A stretch of DNA of 64,000 nucleotides from Sinotaia quadrata (GCA_028829895.1 CM054182.1:18775001-18839000), one strand, 5' to 3'. Positions 1 to 11,314 are shown, numbered from the stretch's first letter. Notes: generated by a model from the letters alone, not told the origin. Numbers and translations are program-made.

Positions 1-372
1 AATAGCTGTTGACAGATTAAATGTTATATGCTTCAGCTAGTATCCACCATACAAAAGCTGTTGACAGTTATTTAAGGGTGTTTATTTTTACGATTTCTTT
101 CTTAATCCATCATACCGTAACTTTTGACACAAAGTATCATACTTTTCCTTCTGTATCCACCAAACCTCGGCTGTTGGCAAACTAAAGTGTCTTATACTTT
201 TCCCTCTGTATCCACCAAACCTCGGCTGTTGGCAAACTAAAGTGTCTTATACTTTTAAGTCTGTATCCACCAAACCTCGGCTGTTGACAAACTAAAGTGT
301 CTTATACTTTTCCCTCTATCCACCAAACCTCGGCAATTGACAAAATAAAATGTCTCCCTGTAAGTACCATAC
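1..372. repeat. 55-bp minisatellite abutting dynein exon 6
   Basis: Four well-conserved units between ~145 and 335 (core CCACCAAACCTCGGCTGTTG) plus more diverged units on both sides, filling the intron up to the dynein exon 6 donor. Confidence 0.9.
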
Positions 373-606
373 CTCAACTGTTGACACAAGATTAATGAAG
401 CTGTCGAAACGGGAGAAGATCATGGCTGGATCGAAATCCCATCCGCGGGGTTCTCGCCCTTGGGTAAAATAGGTGTTGATCTTGGCGCGGTGCTTCTCAT
501 ACATCTGCCGGAAGTGATGCAATATACTTAGTGATTTACTTACTGTTGGTAATGTTTCCTCTACATCAGCCTTCAACAGTTCTTCTGGGGACAAAAAGCT
601 GCGCGC
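373..606 (-). CDS. DNAH9-like: Dynein heavy chain coding exon 6
   Basis: 234 bp, 78 codons, phase 0 at both ends. Acceptor TTACAG at 612-607, donor GTATGG after 373. Encodes [17 protein letters not shown] and [15 protein letters not shown], ending at ...VSTVE, a plausible family exon boundary. The exon 3' end and donor resemble the adjacent 55-bp array units (see findings). Confidence 0.92.
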
Positions 607-3600
607 CTGTAATTAGACAGCAACGCATACAACTGAGTAATCTTCGCCATCTCAGACTTTGTTGTAATAACTTTGCAATATCTGAAAACTTGCAGCTAAG
701 ACATTCATTTTGTTTCGTTTAAATTTAAGCCACACTGCAAAACATACAACTCAAATTACTTGTTTATTCCAGTCAAGAGCAACAGGAGCTAACAGCAACG
801 CAATTTAATAATTTAATCATAATTTCTCCAAAGGCCTTAGCGCACGGAAGCAAAATCAGCTAATATTTAATTATATATATATAAGAGCGATCCCCCAAAT
901 TCATCATCAACCTTTCCCTGTCTTCATTAGATCTGCTTCTCGTCTCTCTACATACCATTGGTCATTTCTCTACATTAGATCTGGCTCTGATCCCTCTACA
1001 CACCTTTGGTCATTTCTCTATTTTAGATCTGGCTCTGGTTCCTCTATACGCCTTTGGTCATTTCTCTACATTAGATCTGGCTCTAATCCCTATACACACC
1101 ATTGACCATTTCTCTACATTAGATCTGGCTCTAATCCCTATACACACCATTGACCATTTCTCTACATTAGATCAGGCTCTCACCCGTACATTGACCTTCA
1201 CAATAAGAACTCTTTGGGGGAGGGGGGGATTTTTATTCATGAATTTCGAAATATTCTTTATTTGATATAATTTAGCTTTAGTTTTTATTTTAACAGTTTA
1301 ATTTCTTGAATGTAATAGTAGACTTTATGGTTAGCAGTGGCGTTTGACAACAGTTGCATTACAGCACACTTTATGGTTTGTTAGTAGTGGCGTTTGAAGT
1401 CAATATACAACAGCTGTCATTACAGCAGGCTATATGAGTACTAGTGGTGTTATACAATCGTCTTTATGAGTAGGTTAAAATACAACAGTCTTTATAAGCA
1501 AATATAAAGTAAATTTGCGATTACTAAAAGCAATAAGAGCTATGAATATATTTTCTGTTTTCATTTATATTATAAATAAGTATATTGTCCAATACATTGC
1601 TAAAGAAAATATGATATATTATAAAATAATGATCAGGTCAAATTCTATTTTAAGGAGATTTAATAAACATATATTCGGTCATGTCAGTTTACTTCAGCAG
1701 TAAGATATATCACAGACAAATATCACGTCTGGTACGTTCACTTACAGCAGTAAGATATATCACAGACAAATATCACGTCTGGTACGTTCACTTACAGCAG
1801 TAAGATATATCACAGACAAATATCACGTCTGGTATGTTCACTTACAGCAGTAAAAGAAATTAAGAACAAACATCAAGCCTTTAGACAATAAGTAGAAATA
1901 TTACGAAAAAGCATCATATTCGTTTATATAAAGTTCAAGAGCTGTTATCAATCAAATCTACATTCCGCCAGTTTTCTAAGAGCAAAGTTAAAGAATCTGA
2001 ACAGTAAGGAATGAAGACGCATGCACAAGTCACTGAAGAATCTTATTAAAAACAGTAAGAAATAAAGACACAATCACAAGAGAATAAATATCTTATTAAG
2101 AACAGTAAGACATGAAGACACAATCACAAGTCAATAAATATTAAGAACAGTAAGACATGAAGACACAATCACAAGTCAATAAATATTAAGAACAGTAAGA
2201 CATGAAGACACAATCACAAGTCGATAAATATTAAGAACAGTAAGACATGAAGACACAATCACAAGTCAATAAATATCTTATTTGAGAACAGTAAGGAATG
2301 AAGACACAATCACAAGTCAATAAATATCTTATTTGAGAACAGTAAGGAATGAAGACACAATCACAAGTCAATAAATATCTTATTTGAGAACAGTAAGGAA
2401 TGAAGACACAATCACTAGTCAATAAATATCTTATTTGAGAACAGTAAGGAATGAACAGTAAACGTACAAACGGCAATAACGTCAATTTGTTAAAAACAGC
2501 TAAAAATTAGGAATAAATTTAAAAGTCGTTGTAGTCGGTTCGCTAACACGAGCTAGAAATGAAAAAAATTAAAGAAATAAAAACAAGAACATACAAACGA
2601 CAGCCAAATCGGACACTAAAAATAGCAAAACACGAAGTGGTCACACACCATCTCAATAATAAGGTTGCAGATTTCTCGCATCAGGACGATAATTCTACAA
2701 GGGGTATTGTAATATTTGGAGTTGGCCCACACCAGACACACGGTATGGATGAGAGGCCCTAGCTTTGGGGCACACTCTTCAAACGGCGACTGTTCGAGTT
2801 CCTCCAAAGGTCCACGCATGATGGACAAGTACAGATTGACATCGCGCGCCTCGGCTAAGGCTATCGAGTTAAACAAAGTAAACATGTCGTTACAAATATA
2901 ATGCTAAGGCTAATGAGTCAGCAAAAGTGATCATGCCATTAATAAAGTAATGCTAAAGTTAAGGAAGCAAAGTTATCATATTAATCAGGTAGTGCTAAGG
3001 CGAATGAATGGGCAAAGTGATCATGTTATGACTAAAGTTCTAGTAATCTAACTTTTTTTATTTTCAAACAACATTTGAAAGTAATCTGTAATAAAAGTGA
3101 TCAAATAAAGTGATAAAATGATAAAATAAAGTCAAAAGGTAATAAAATAACAAGACAAAGTATTTTTTAAAGTGACAAATGAAGTCATAAACTGATAAAA
3201 TAAAGTGATGAAGTGAAACAATAGAGTGATAACATGATACAATAAGTGAAAAGTGGAAATCTTGTGTTAAAGTTATAAAATAAAGTGATAAAATTATATA
3301 TAAAGTGATAAAGTAATAGAATAAGGTGATAAAGTGACAAAATAACATGAAAAATATCGTGATAAAGTGATAAAATAATATTTTCATAAACATCACCAAA
3401 CATCGAGACAGTAAGTAGAGGATTTATCACTAAGATTACCTAATAGATGTTGCACTCTGAAAAGGAAATGTAAGGAGTTTAACTGATTAAGGAACTTCTA
3501 AAACAACTCAAGAGATGTCGCAATGGTAATTGAATGTAAAGAAAATATGATGTTTTGATAATTAAGATTGTATTTTTTAAAATGTTACCCTGATACCAGA

Positions 3601-5111
3601 ACTGGGTAAAATAGTGAACTGTAACAGGTTCACCGACAAAGCCGCGAACGACAAATGCGCGCCGACAAAACCGCGATGGACAAAATCGCGACGACAAAAT
3701 CGCGCCGACAAAATCGCGATCGACAAAATCGCGATGATACATGTTAAATCGTACAAGAATGTAATAATAACATACGTAGATATCAATATTACGATACACA
3801 AAGCAATGTTAAGGGATACTGAGTGCAAATAATCCTCAAAATAAGGCAATGAAAAGAATGAAGCATACATCAAATCTTAATAATTTTACCATAAAGATCA
3901 ATATTAAGAGATACTACGTGCAAATAATTCTTACACAAAGGTAATGAAAAGAATGAAGCATATATCTAATCTTAATAATTTTGTTTAAAGAGCAATATTA
4001 AGAGATACTGAGTGCAAATAATCCTTACACAAAGGTAATGAAAAGAATGAAAAGAAGTTACGTAATAGAGCAAACATACATAACACTTCCTGCCATTCTT
4101 TACTTGGTGATGTTTATCGCGATTTTGTCGGCGCGCATTTGTCGGCGCGATTTTGTCGATTTCAAAGAGCGCGATTTTGTCGGCGCGCTTTTGTCCATCG
4201 CGGTTTTGTCGGCGCGCATTTGTCGTTCGCGGTTTTGACGGGTCACCCACTCACACAGCCGACTCACACTTTATCCCATATACAGAATAAAATCCTCTCC
4301 CCCCCCCCCCAAGAACATCTTGGTGTCTGTAAACGAGAGTTTGTTTATTTTGCATCTTGCAACTCAGTGCGTCGTCGGCTAGACCACTACCCCCTCCCGG
4401 GTGGTGGTGACATGGAATGAATTATATTATATGGATAAGACATAAGCTTTGAATCAAACTACCAAATGTTAAATCATTTAAATGTGTGTGTAGATCGAAA
4501 CGATTTTTTCTGACCTGCCACAGCATCTCTGAACAAATTTCTAAAGCAGTGGAAGTAACTACTTTTATTTTTCTCAAGCAACTCCGCCATCTTTCGAATC
4601 TTTCGGGAACAAAGCTGCACACAGATATACACAAGGAACTGTATTGCGTCCATACATTTGATACACACGAAATATTATATCATGCCCATACATCTGATAT
4701 ACACAAATAACTGTAGCACCCCCATACGTCTAATTCATACCAAGAACTTTATCACACCCATAGGTCTGATGCACATAAAGAATTTTATCACACCCATAGG
4801 TCTGATTCACATAAAGAATTTTATCACACCCATAGGTCTGATTCACATAAAGAATTTTATCACACCCATAGGTCTGATTCACATAAAGAATTTTATCACA
4901 CCAATAGGTCTGATTCACATAAAGAATTTTATCACACCAATAGGTCTGATTCACATAAAGAATTTTATCACACCAATAGGTCTGATATACACAAAGGACT
5001 TTATCATGCCCGTATATTGGAACCATTTGTATGTAACACTGTTTACTGCCATAAAATTAGATCATTATTAATCATATACTCTCACATAGATAGATCGACA
5101 GACAGATAGAC

Positions 5112-5142
<31 letters not shown>

Positions 5143-5165
5143 TAGATAGGTAGATAGGTAGGTAG

Positions 5166-5253
<88 letters not shown>

Positions 5254-8200
5254 ATATGAAATTGCGTGAAACATAAATACACTTGTTTGACTCCAGTCAC
5301 CACCCAAGGTCAAGTAATAAAAAGACTAACTTGATTGTAAATGCACTCCAAGGTTTCGGCTTTAACTCTCCAGAAATCGATTTCGACAAAAGGTGTGGGG
5401 TGGTGGCCGTCCAGCATGGCGTTTGTGGAGTCACGTTTGAGAACGTCTCTCAGTTCGTGGATCCAATCGATGACGACGGTTTCAATGGAATGAATGATGC
5501 TCGAGGGGACGGGGGTGTTACTGGCAACAATACACTCAGTATCATCTCATGATTACCTCGTTCACAAATAAATGAAAGGATCGAGAAACCAAACGAAAGG
5601 ATATTAGTTTAAAGTAGAAGGCTACAAAAACAAGTGACAATCCACTCAGATTTAATGATGCCAATAGCAAATTATCTGAGGAGTCATAGTTAGGATTTAA
5701 GTCATTTTGGTTTGATGCTTCGTTATATAGCTAAACAACATAATTTAGTTTGCTTTGCTACTCATCTCTATACTGCTGTAAGAAAGAATTGGGTCACAAT
5801 TTAAATTGAGCACGAGACGCGTCGCAATTGGAATTAACTGCTAAAATGTATCGAAATACAGCTCTATATCATAAAGTCTCAATTTTGACTGAAGGCTCAT
5901 CGAAATATGGCTTTATATCAGAAAATTACAATTTTGACTGAAGCACATCGAAATATAGCTTTATATCAGAAAATTACAATTTTGACTGAAGAACATTGAT
6001 ATACAATTTTTGTGACAGAAAGTTACAATTTAGACTGAAAAACAATGATATACATTTTTATAAAATAAAAGAAAGTCACAATTTGGACCAAAGTACATCG
6101 ACCTGCAGTTCACGTGAAACCAGAGGAACTATAAAAGTGACCAACTCAATAATGTATCAGAATTTTTTCTGGACACTTCTTGGCTAGACAACATTAATGC
6201 ATCAAATGCACACTATACTTGAATTTATAACCAAAGTAAACCAAAAATGCATCATTTGTATGCCTAACAATATAAATGTGTCACTTAAAGACTGAAATAC
6301 AGAACAGCAATAAGTTTCGAATAAAGTTATGATAACGTCACCACAAAAATTGTACGTGTTTCAAATGAATTTCAACAGGCACAGCACGGTTTAACGCGAC
6401 TATATAAATACACCACCCGAATTATTTTTAGCAAAAGTGCATGAAAGGACTATATGATAACAGAGTCATCACTAGATGATATGAAAAATAATAAACACTG
6501 GATGATGTGATCGCAGGATGATGTACAGCAGAGATTTAATCAGGAAAATAAACGGTCATTACAAGATGTAACCAGATGACGTAGTAATTATATTATAACA
6601 GTCGGCAAAAGATGAAGTGATAATGATAAAAATCGTTAGCAAATGAAATAAAACAATCGCTACCAGATGAAGTGATAATAACAATCATTACGAAATGAAG
6701 TGATAGTAAGAATCTTTAGTAGATGTCTCATAACAGTCATTACCAGATGAACTGATAATAAGAGCCATTACCAGATATGTAACAGTCATTACAAAATGAA
6801 CTGATAACAGTGATATAAGATGAAGTGATAAAAGCAGCCATTAATAAATAAAGTAATAATAATATCCATTACCAGATAAAGTGATAATAAGAGCCATTGT
6901 TAGATGAAGTGATAATAACAATCATTACTAGATGAACTGATAATAAAAGCCATTACTAGATAAAGTTATAATGGAAATGTGTCCTGTCTTTTCTTACCCG
7001 TCTAACTGTTTTTCAAAATCAGGGTTATCCGCACCAGCTGGAAGAGGTAGCAACGTTTTCCCTCTGGTCTGGCCTGCCACCACGAAAACAGTACTCTTCA
7101 ATACGTTCATGTGCCGATGAACGTCATCAGACACCATTTTCGGCCAGTATCCGAACTTCCGGCCAGCGTTGAACAAGGGCATAATCACCTGACATTATGA
7201 ACATCATGACATGTTAGCTTAACTTACGTCTTGTATTACAGAGAATATCTTCATGACAGAAAACAGTACTAAAGAAAGTATGGCAACTGAATGATGACAA
7301 TGATGTTTAAACACTTGAATAATTATATTTCTGAACACTTCATAGTCAGGCGACTGAACTCCGCTATAGTGTGAAATAGGGAGAGGTAGTGTTCACTGGA
7401 GTCATGTAAGAGTCAAAGGAGAGGATGTGTCTACTTGAGACCTGCAACAGGTCAGAGAGAAGTTTTGTCGACTGGAGACATGAGAGGTAAGGAAGAGGGC
7501 GTACCTAGTTGAGCCATGCATCAGGTCAAAGAAGTCATGTCACTGGAGACGTGTGAGATACGGGAGAGGGCCCGTCTAGTTGAGCCATGCATCAGGTCAG
7601 AGAAGTCATGTCACTGGAGACGTGTGAGATAGGGGAGAGATCGTAGTTCACTAGAGACTTGCCTGAGGACAGAGAACGGTCGAAATCCATTAGAGACGTG
7701 TGACGTCAGAGAGAGGTAGTAGTTCACTGGAGACGTATGAGGTAAGAAAGGGGTCGTAGTCCACTAGAGACATGAGGTAAGAGAAATGCCGTAGTCCACT
7801 GGAAGCGTGAGGTTAGAGAGAGGCCATAGTCCACTGGAGAAGAATCAGGATACTAGTCTCTGGGTACCAAAGGTTGAGTTCAATGTATAGTCGAAAATAA
7901 ATTATGATTTTTAATCATTCCCTGCTCTGCAGGATGAACTTAGTGACGCATCTCTCTAAAGAGGTGATCGGGTGGATTCTTTGATGAGTCTGGTACCTTA
8001 TCTCTCTAAAGATGCGATCAAGCGGATCGTTGGTGAGTTTGGTATTTAATGTCTATAAAGAGACAATTAAGTGTATCGTTGATGAACTTGGTAATGCATC
8101 TCTCTAAAGAGGCGATCAAGTGGATCTTTAATGACCTTGGTGTCTTATCTCTATGAAGAGGCAATCAAGTGTCCCTAATGAATTTGGTATCTTATCTCTA

Positions 8201-9708
8201 TGAAGAGGCAGTCAAGCGGATCCTTAATGACCTTGGTGTCTTATCTCTATAAAGAGGCGATCAAGTGTCCGTAATGAATTTGGTATCTTATCTCTATGAA
8301 GAGGCAATCAAGCGGATCCTTAATGACCTTGGTGTCTTATCTCTATGAAGAGGCGATCAAATGAATCCTTGTGTTTTAAACTGTGCAAATTAAAGATCCG
8401 TTGGCAATTTATAATTGGAAAGGCTAGATGTTCAAATTAGAAAGGTTAGACCATCTCAAAGGAAAAGCTGGACCAGCCTTTCTCAACCTTCTTACACACA
8501 CTGAAGGGACCCTTGAAGTATTTATTTTAGGTCTCAGGGAATCCCTGCATAAAAATTACTATATCTATGATGTTTAATTTTACAATCACGATCTCTCATG
8601 GAACCCTGATCTAGGCCATCAAACTCTTGCTGAAAAGATCATCTGAAAATCTTTCAAACTTCATCTTTGACTGCATAGTTCTATTAACATTTTATTCGTC
8701 TCTAATATGTGTTGGCATTCGTAGCTTAGTCCTGCCAGACTGATAAAGTATTGTATCTCTAAATGGCAGGAATTCCAATGCGGTCCATTTCGTCACTGTT
8801 GGTCCATGAGGTTCTGTTCTTGGAGCAATCATTTTCATCGTCTATTCAGTCTCTGTCAACTAATATTCATTGTTACTAGAGTTTTAGGATAACAATATTT
8901 AACTTCATACAGCTGGCTATCTGAAGGAAAGTAAAGCACAGAAATGTAAATTTCTTATGTTAATTAATACTGTGGAGCATTTTATCTAAAGCTGTTTTAC
9001 ATTAAATATATATGGCATAAACACATACACGGCAAAATATGTAGAGTTGTCTTTCTTTTACGTGACAGGAATAGTACACTACAACATACACCGATTTGGA
9101 AGAAATAAGTTCTATTCATCAGAACCACAATACCTACCCTCGTGTGCTTGTTATTGGCATCAAAATTCTATTAATTTATATGTGTTTGTGGCGTCAAGAC
9201 TTGATTACTTTTTCTATTGTTAGTGACGAAAAGACTCGACTACAGCTATTGTTAGTGACGTCAAGACTTGATTTGTTATTGATAGTGACGTCAAGACTTG
9301 ATTACTGCTATTGTTAGTGATGTCAAGACTTGATTACTGCTATTGTTAGTGACGTCAAGACTTGATTTGTTATTGATAGTGACGTCAAGACTTGATTTGT
9401 TATTGATAGTGATGTCAAGACTTGATTACTGCTATTGTTAGTGACGTTAAGACTTGATTACTGCTACTCTGTTATTTGTGCTTCAAACACTGTCTGCTGC
9501 TGTGTCTAAAACACAAATGCTCTGCTTTCTTTTAAAAAGGAGATCCGGTAGACCTCAAAATAGAATTCTTCTTTTTCACTCCCTACACTGCCTGTCTGCT
9601 CACTTAAGAGTCAAGCACAGTTCTTCTCACTACTTTTTCAATGTTTAACCCTACTCAAAAAGATAGACAGATAGATAGATAGACAGACAGACAAACAAAC
9701 AGACAGAC

Positions 9709-9757
<49 letters not shown>

Positions 9758-10335
9758 TGTAGATAGACATGTGGACGGACAGACAGACATATAAATAGAA
9801 ATAGCTTCTAAATCAACAAAATGATGATGTTGATGAATATTGATTGATTGATTGATTGAGTGATTGATTGATTGATTGATACGTCGTCTGTTACATAACT
9901 TATTCATCGTCCATTGATCCAGTCAATGTCATCATTGTACCACTGTGAAAGAAAATCAACAGTATAGTTTTCCACACGTACCTCGTCCACCATAAAATAA
10001 AGCTGATCCAAAGGCATTGCTGACATGTCTCCAAATATCAGTGCTTGTCTCATGACTGTATCCTTCTTAATCACTTCTTTCTCTTTTTTTACGAAATAAC
10101 ACCCCTTGCCCTTGTACTGGCCGGGCCAATTGAGCTGAATAGACAGAAATCCAGACGGCAAAAGAGAGATAAAAATAGATGGTTTTTTAATATCATCGAA
10201 AAAGGTAGTGAAAATCTTTCTGTTTTCTTCAATGCTGAGTAATTTGTTTATCTTGTCTTGTTTGACTCTCAGCGATCTCAACACGTAGTTAGCAATGAAG
10301 TTCATGCGCTGGTCTTCATCCTCTAGCTCCGACAT
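373..10335 (-). CDS. DNAH9-like: Axonemal dynein heavy chain, outer-arm beta class, 5' part (6 exons, gene continues off window)
   Basis: Motor heavy chain of ciliary/flagellar outer dynein arms; this is only the N-terminal tail (427 codons) that binds intermediate chains and docks on the axoneme. Coding exons in transcript order: 10335-9982, 7188-6998, 5520-5331, 4614-4515, 2860-2649, 606-373. Splice phases agree at every junction (0, 2, 0, 1, 0, 0) and no internal stop appears. Diagnostic peptides seen on translation are [10 protein letters not shown] (exon 2), VVIDW and FVEIDFW (exon 3), [12 protein letters not shown] (exon 4), ALAEARDV and [16 protein letters not shown] (exon 5), LSPEELL and [13 protein letters not shown] (exon 6). 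They line up in order with the N-terminal DHC_N1 region of vertebrate DNAH9/11/17 as I know it. The first exon begins at ATG 10335. The AAA+ motor, stalk and microtubule-binding domain lie beyond base 1. The exact paralogue (9, 11 or 17) cannot be decided from the tail alone. Confidence 0.93.
607..929. other. Intron 5 of the dynein gene, non-repetitive part
   Basis: AT-rich intronic sequence just upstream (in transcript terms) of exon 6; nothing further recognised. Confidence 0.5.
930..1195. repeat. 48-bp minisatellite, ~5.5 units
   Basis: Core CTACATTAGATCTGGCTCT repeated at 48-bp steps in dynein intron 5. Confidence 0.9.
1690..1852. repeat. 50-bp minisatellite, ~3.3 near-identical units
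   Basis: Core AGACAAATATCACGTCTGG; consecutive units differ by one or two bases. Confidence 0.92.
1985..2455. repeat. 45/51-bp minisatellite, ~9 units in two length classes
   Basis: Core GAAGACACAATCACAAGTC. Upstream units are mostly 45 bp; downstream ones are 51 bp through insertion of CTTATT-type sequence. The minus-strand open frame across it is a by-product of the 51-bp period. Confidence 0.9.
2649..2860 (-). CDS. DNAH9-like: Dynein heavy chain coding exon 5
   Basis: 212 bp, phase 1 in, phase 0 out. The acceptor is GATAG at 2865-2861; joined to exon 4 it gives [13 protein letters not shown] with no gap against the family. Donor GTGTGT after 2649. It contains [16 protein letters not shown] and [10 protein letters not shown], hallmarks of the dynein tail. 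Confidence 0.93.
3080..3395. repeat. Low-complexity (AAAGTGATAAAAT)n-like repeat
   Basis: Short, irregular reiterations of AAGTGATAAAAT in dynein intron 4; open frames on the minus strand here are Phe/Leu/Ile-rich artefacts. Confidence 0.8.
3627..4247. mobile_element. CpG-rich fold-back / MITE-like element with long terminal inverted repeats
   Basis: Left arm (~3627-3745) and right arm (~4110-4247) are inverted copies. A perfect 44-bp inverted match lies at 3642-3685 versus 4189-4232. Both arms are built of reiterated 13-mers CGACAAAATCGCG and variants, an extreme CpG island in AT-rich intron. The ~360-bp centre holds ~2.7 direct copies of a ~94-bp unit. No clear target-site duplication and no coding capacity, so the superfamily is unknown. 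Confidence 0.75.
4515..4614 (-). CDS. DNAH9-like: Dynein heavy chain coding exon 4
   Basis: 100 bp, phase 0 in, phase 1 out. Acceptor GTGCAG, donor GTCAGA. Encodes [19 protein letters not shown] and NLFRDAVA. The acceptor lies at the edge of a 36-bp minisatellite. Confidence 0.9.
4618..5025. repeat. 36-bp minisatellite, ~11 units, adjoining the dynein exon 4 acceptor
   Basis: Core CATAGGTCTGATTCACATAA at exact 36-bp spacing, degenerating towards 4618 until it meets the exon 4 splice acceptor. Because 36 is divisible by 3 it opens long frames on both strands, which I do not regard as genes. Confidence 0.92.
5093..5253. repeat. (GATA)n/(GACA)n microsatellite
   Basis: About 160 bp of GATA repeats with interspersed GACA at the 5' side, in dynein intron 3. 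Confidence 0.97.
5331..5520 (-). CDS. DNAH9-like: Dynein heavy chain coding exon 3
   Basis: 190 bp; acceptor GCCAG just above 5520, donor GTTAGT after 5331. It takes phase 2 from exon 2 and ends in phase 0. Translation contains [20 protein letters not shown] and [13 protein letters not shown], matching the DHC_N1 start region of beta-class chains. Confidence 0.92.
5840..6110. repeat. ~48-bp degenerate minisatellite
   Basis: Core ACAATTTTGACTGAAG with ATCGAAATA about every 48 bp, roughly five units, in dynein intron 2. Confidence 0.85.
6440..6985. repeat. ~30-bp degenerate array next to the dynein exon 2 donor
   Basis: Many copies of TTACCAGATGAAGTGATAAT-like units ending within about 20 bp of the exon 2 donor. 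Confidence 0.82.
6998..7188 (-). CDS. DNAH9-like: Dynein heavy chain coding exon 2
   Basis: 191 bp with a CAG acceptor at 7191-7189 and a GTAAGA donor after 6998, ending in phase 2. It encodes the block from VIMPLFN through [10 protein letters not shown], a strongly conserved stretch of beta-class dynein tails. A ~30-bp degenerate array begins about 10-20 bp past the donor. Confidence 0.93.
7375..7850. repeat. ~45-50-bp degenerate minisatellite
   Basis: Reiterated GAGACRTGTGAGRTARGRGAGAG-type units (GAGAC, TGAG and GTCACTGGAGAC cores) in dynein intron 1. Confidence 0.8.
7930..8375. repeat. ~48-bp minisatellite, ~9 units
   Basis: Core CTTGGTGTCTTATCTCTATG plus GAGGCGATCAAG in dynein intron 1. 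The last six or so units alternate between two variants (with GGATCCTTAATGACC or with GTCCSTAATGAATT). Confidence 0.88.
8376..9190. other. Dynein intron 1, unique AT-rich stretch
   Basis: No coding potential or repeat recognised. Confidence 0.5.
9195..9465. repeat. 30-32-bp minisatellite, ~9 units
   Basis: Core GTTAGTGACGTCAAGACTTG with two spacer types (ATTACTGCTATT and ATTTGTTATTGATA). Every unit carries TGACGTCA or a close variant. Confidence 0.92.
9658..9790. repeat. (GATA)n/(GACA)n microsatellite
   Basis: GATA core flanked by GACA and CAGA repeats in dynein intron 1. Confidence 0.96.
9838..9882. repeat. (GATT)n microsatellite
   Basis: About eleven GATT units with one GAGT interruption. 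Confidence 0.95.
9982..10335 (-). CDS. DNAH9-like: Dynein heavy chain coding exon 1
   Basis: 354 bp, 118 codons, starting [13 protein letters not shown]. It ends ...LYFMVDE followed by a GTACGT donor at 9981-9976. An open frame runs past the donor to 9904, but joining at GTACGT to the GTG ATT ATG of exon 2 restores the family pattern E-V-x-x-P-L. No upstream coding exon was recognised, so this is taken as the start. Confidence 0.88.
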
Positions 10336-11310
10336 ATTTGTGTTTATGTTGCTGTCAGTTTCAATAATGATTTCAAGGACACGAAATTTATTTACATTGC
10401 AAAAGAAATACTCTGTTTGCCTGTCCTACTTGGCTTTAATTATTTGTGATGGGCCATTCTCCTTCTGTGTACAACAAAGAAAGAGTGTGGACTGGCTTCA
10501 ACAAAGACACGTTCAGTTTGCAGGAGTTCTAATTACGCAATCCCACAGGCATTGTGACGTAATAATACTTGCGTCATGATGGATTGTTTACGCTTGTGTA
10601 GTTTCACCTCCAAGTCCTGGTAGAACTTTTTTTTTTTTTTATCAGTTCTGCGTTGATCTTGGAAGGACTTGGCTTCCCTCACTGGATGCTGGGGAACCCA
10701 CCACCTGAAGTGGACCACTTACTATCGAAGTCCTCTCCACCACCCCCCAACCAGAGAGTGGAATTAATTAAATATTTTTCTTTCACAATTTTTCTTAGCA
10801 GTCATGATATATTTTGTCGCTGTTCTATTCGGTTCGAGGTGGTTTTGGTATTAGTCCATCTTTGTCTTTGATAGAGTTCTCGGTGGAGGGGGGAGTTGGG
10901 TGGGTTTGGGGTCTGGGGCGTTCAATGGGTTCTTTCGCCATTAGTGTTCTTAGTCTTTCTGTTTTCCTCTTAATTAGTTATTTTATTATAACTAAGTTCC
11001 TTGTGCTTGTTGTGTGTGCTTGGATATGTAATATTTATATTATAAACACTGACACCAAAGCAAGTATACAGTATACATAAGACAATGCACTAAAACATTC
11101 TTGAATATATATATATATATATATAATATGAATGCTCGGTACAGCACTCCAAAACAGCACACAGAAATGCCAGTAACGAAAAGAAACACTGCCCACCAAA
11201 ACAATACAAAAATATACAGTGCACTTCTAGATTTTTTTACAGACACATATCAAACTGTTGGGGAGTGTTGAGAACAATACTTCGTATTTACAATTGCTTC
11301 TGTAGTAATG
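10336..11310. other. 5' flank of the dynein gene
   Basis: Presumed 5' UTR and promoter of the minus-strand dynein gene. No TATA box or recognised element; contains a T-tract (~10628) and an (AT)n run (~11107-11126). Confidence 0.4.
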
Positions 11311-11314
11311 AGCA

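Noticed and set aside
3064..3430. Minus-strand hydrophobic frames resembling membrane proteins
   Set aside because: Low-complexity AAGTGATAAAAT repeats read backwards give Phe/Ile/Leu/His-rich peptides; no real protein.
4422..4634. Alternative minus-strand frame through dynein exon 4
   Set aside because: It is out of phase with exons 3 and 5 and lacks the family motif; the [12 protein letters not shown] frame fits.
4658..5071. Long open frames on both strands with a 12-residue repeat
   Set aside because: They are translations of the 36-bp minisatellite; any repeat with a period divisible by 3 and no internal stop gives such frames. The region is an intron of the dynein gene.
5068..5313. Poly(Ser-Ile-Tyr-Leu) frames
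   Set aside because: Translation of the GATA microsatellite. The same applies to 9638-9907.
9904..9981. Extension of the first dynein exon as an open frame to a stop at 9904
   Set aside because: A GTACGT donor after 9982 joins in phase to exon 2 and restores the family motif; the extension has no family similarity.
10045..10242. Plus-strand frame opposite dynein exon 1
   Set aside because: Shadow of the dynein exon, which has family similarity on the other strand.
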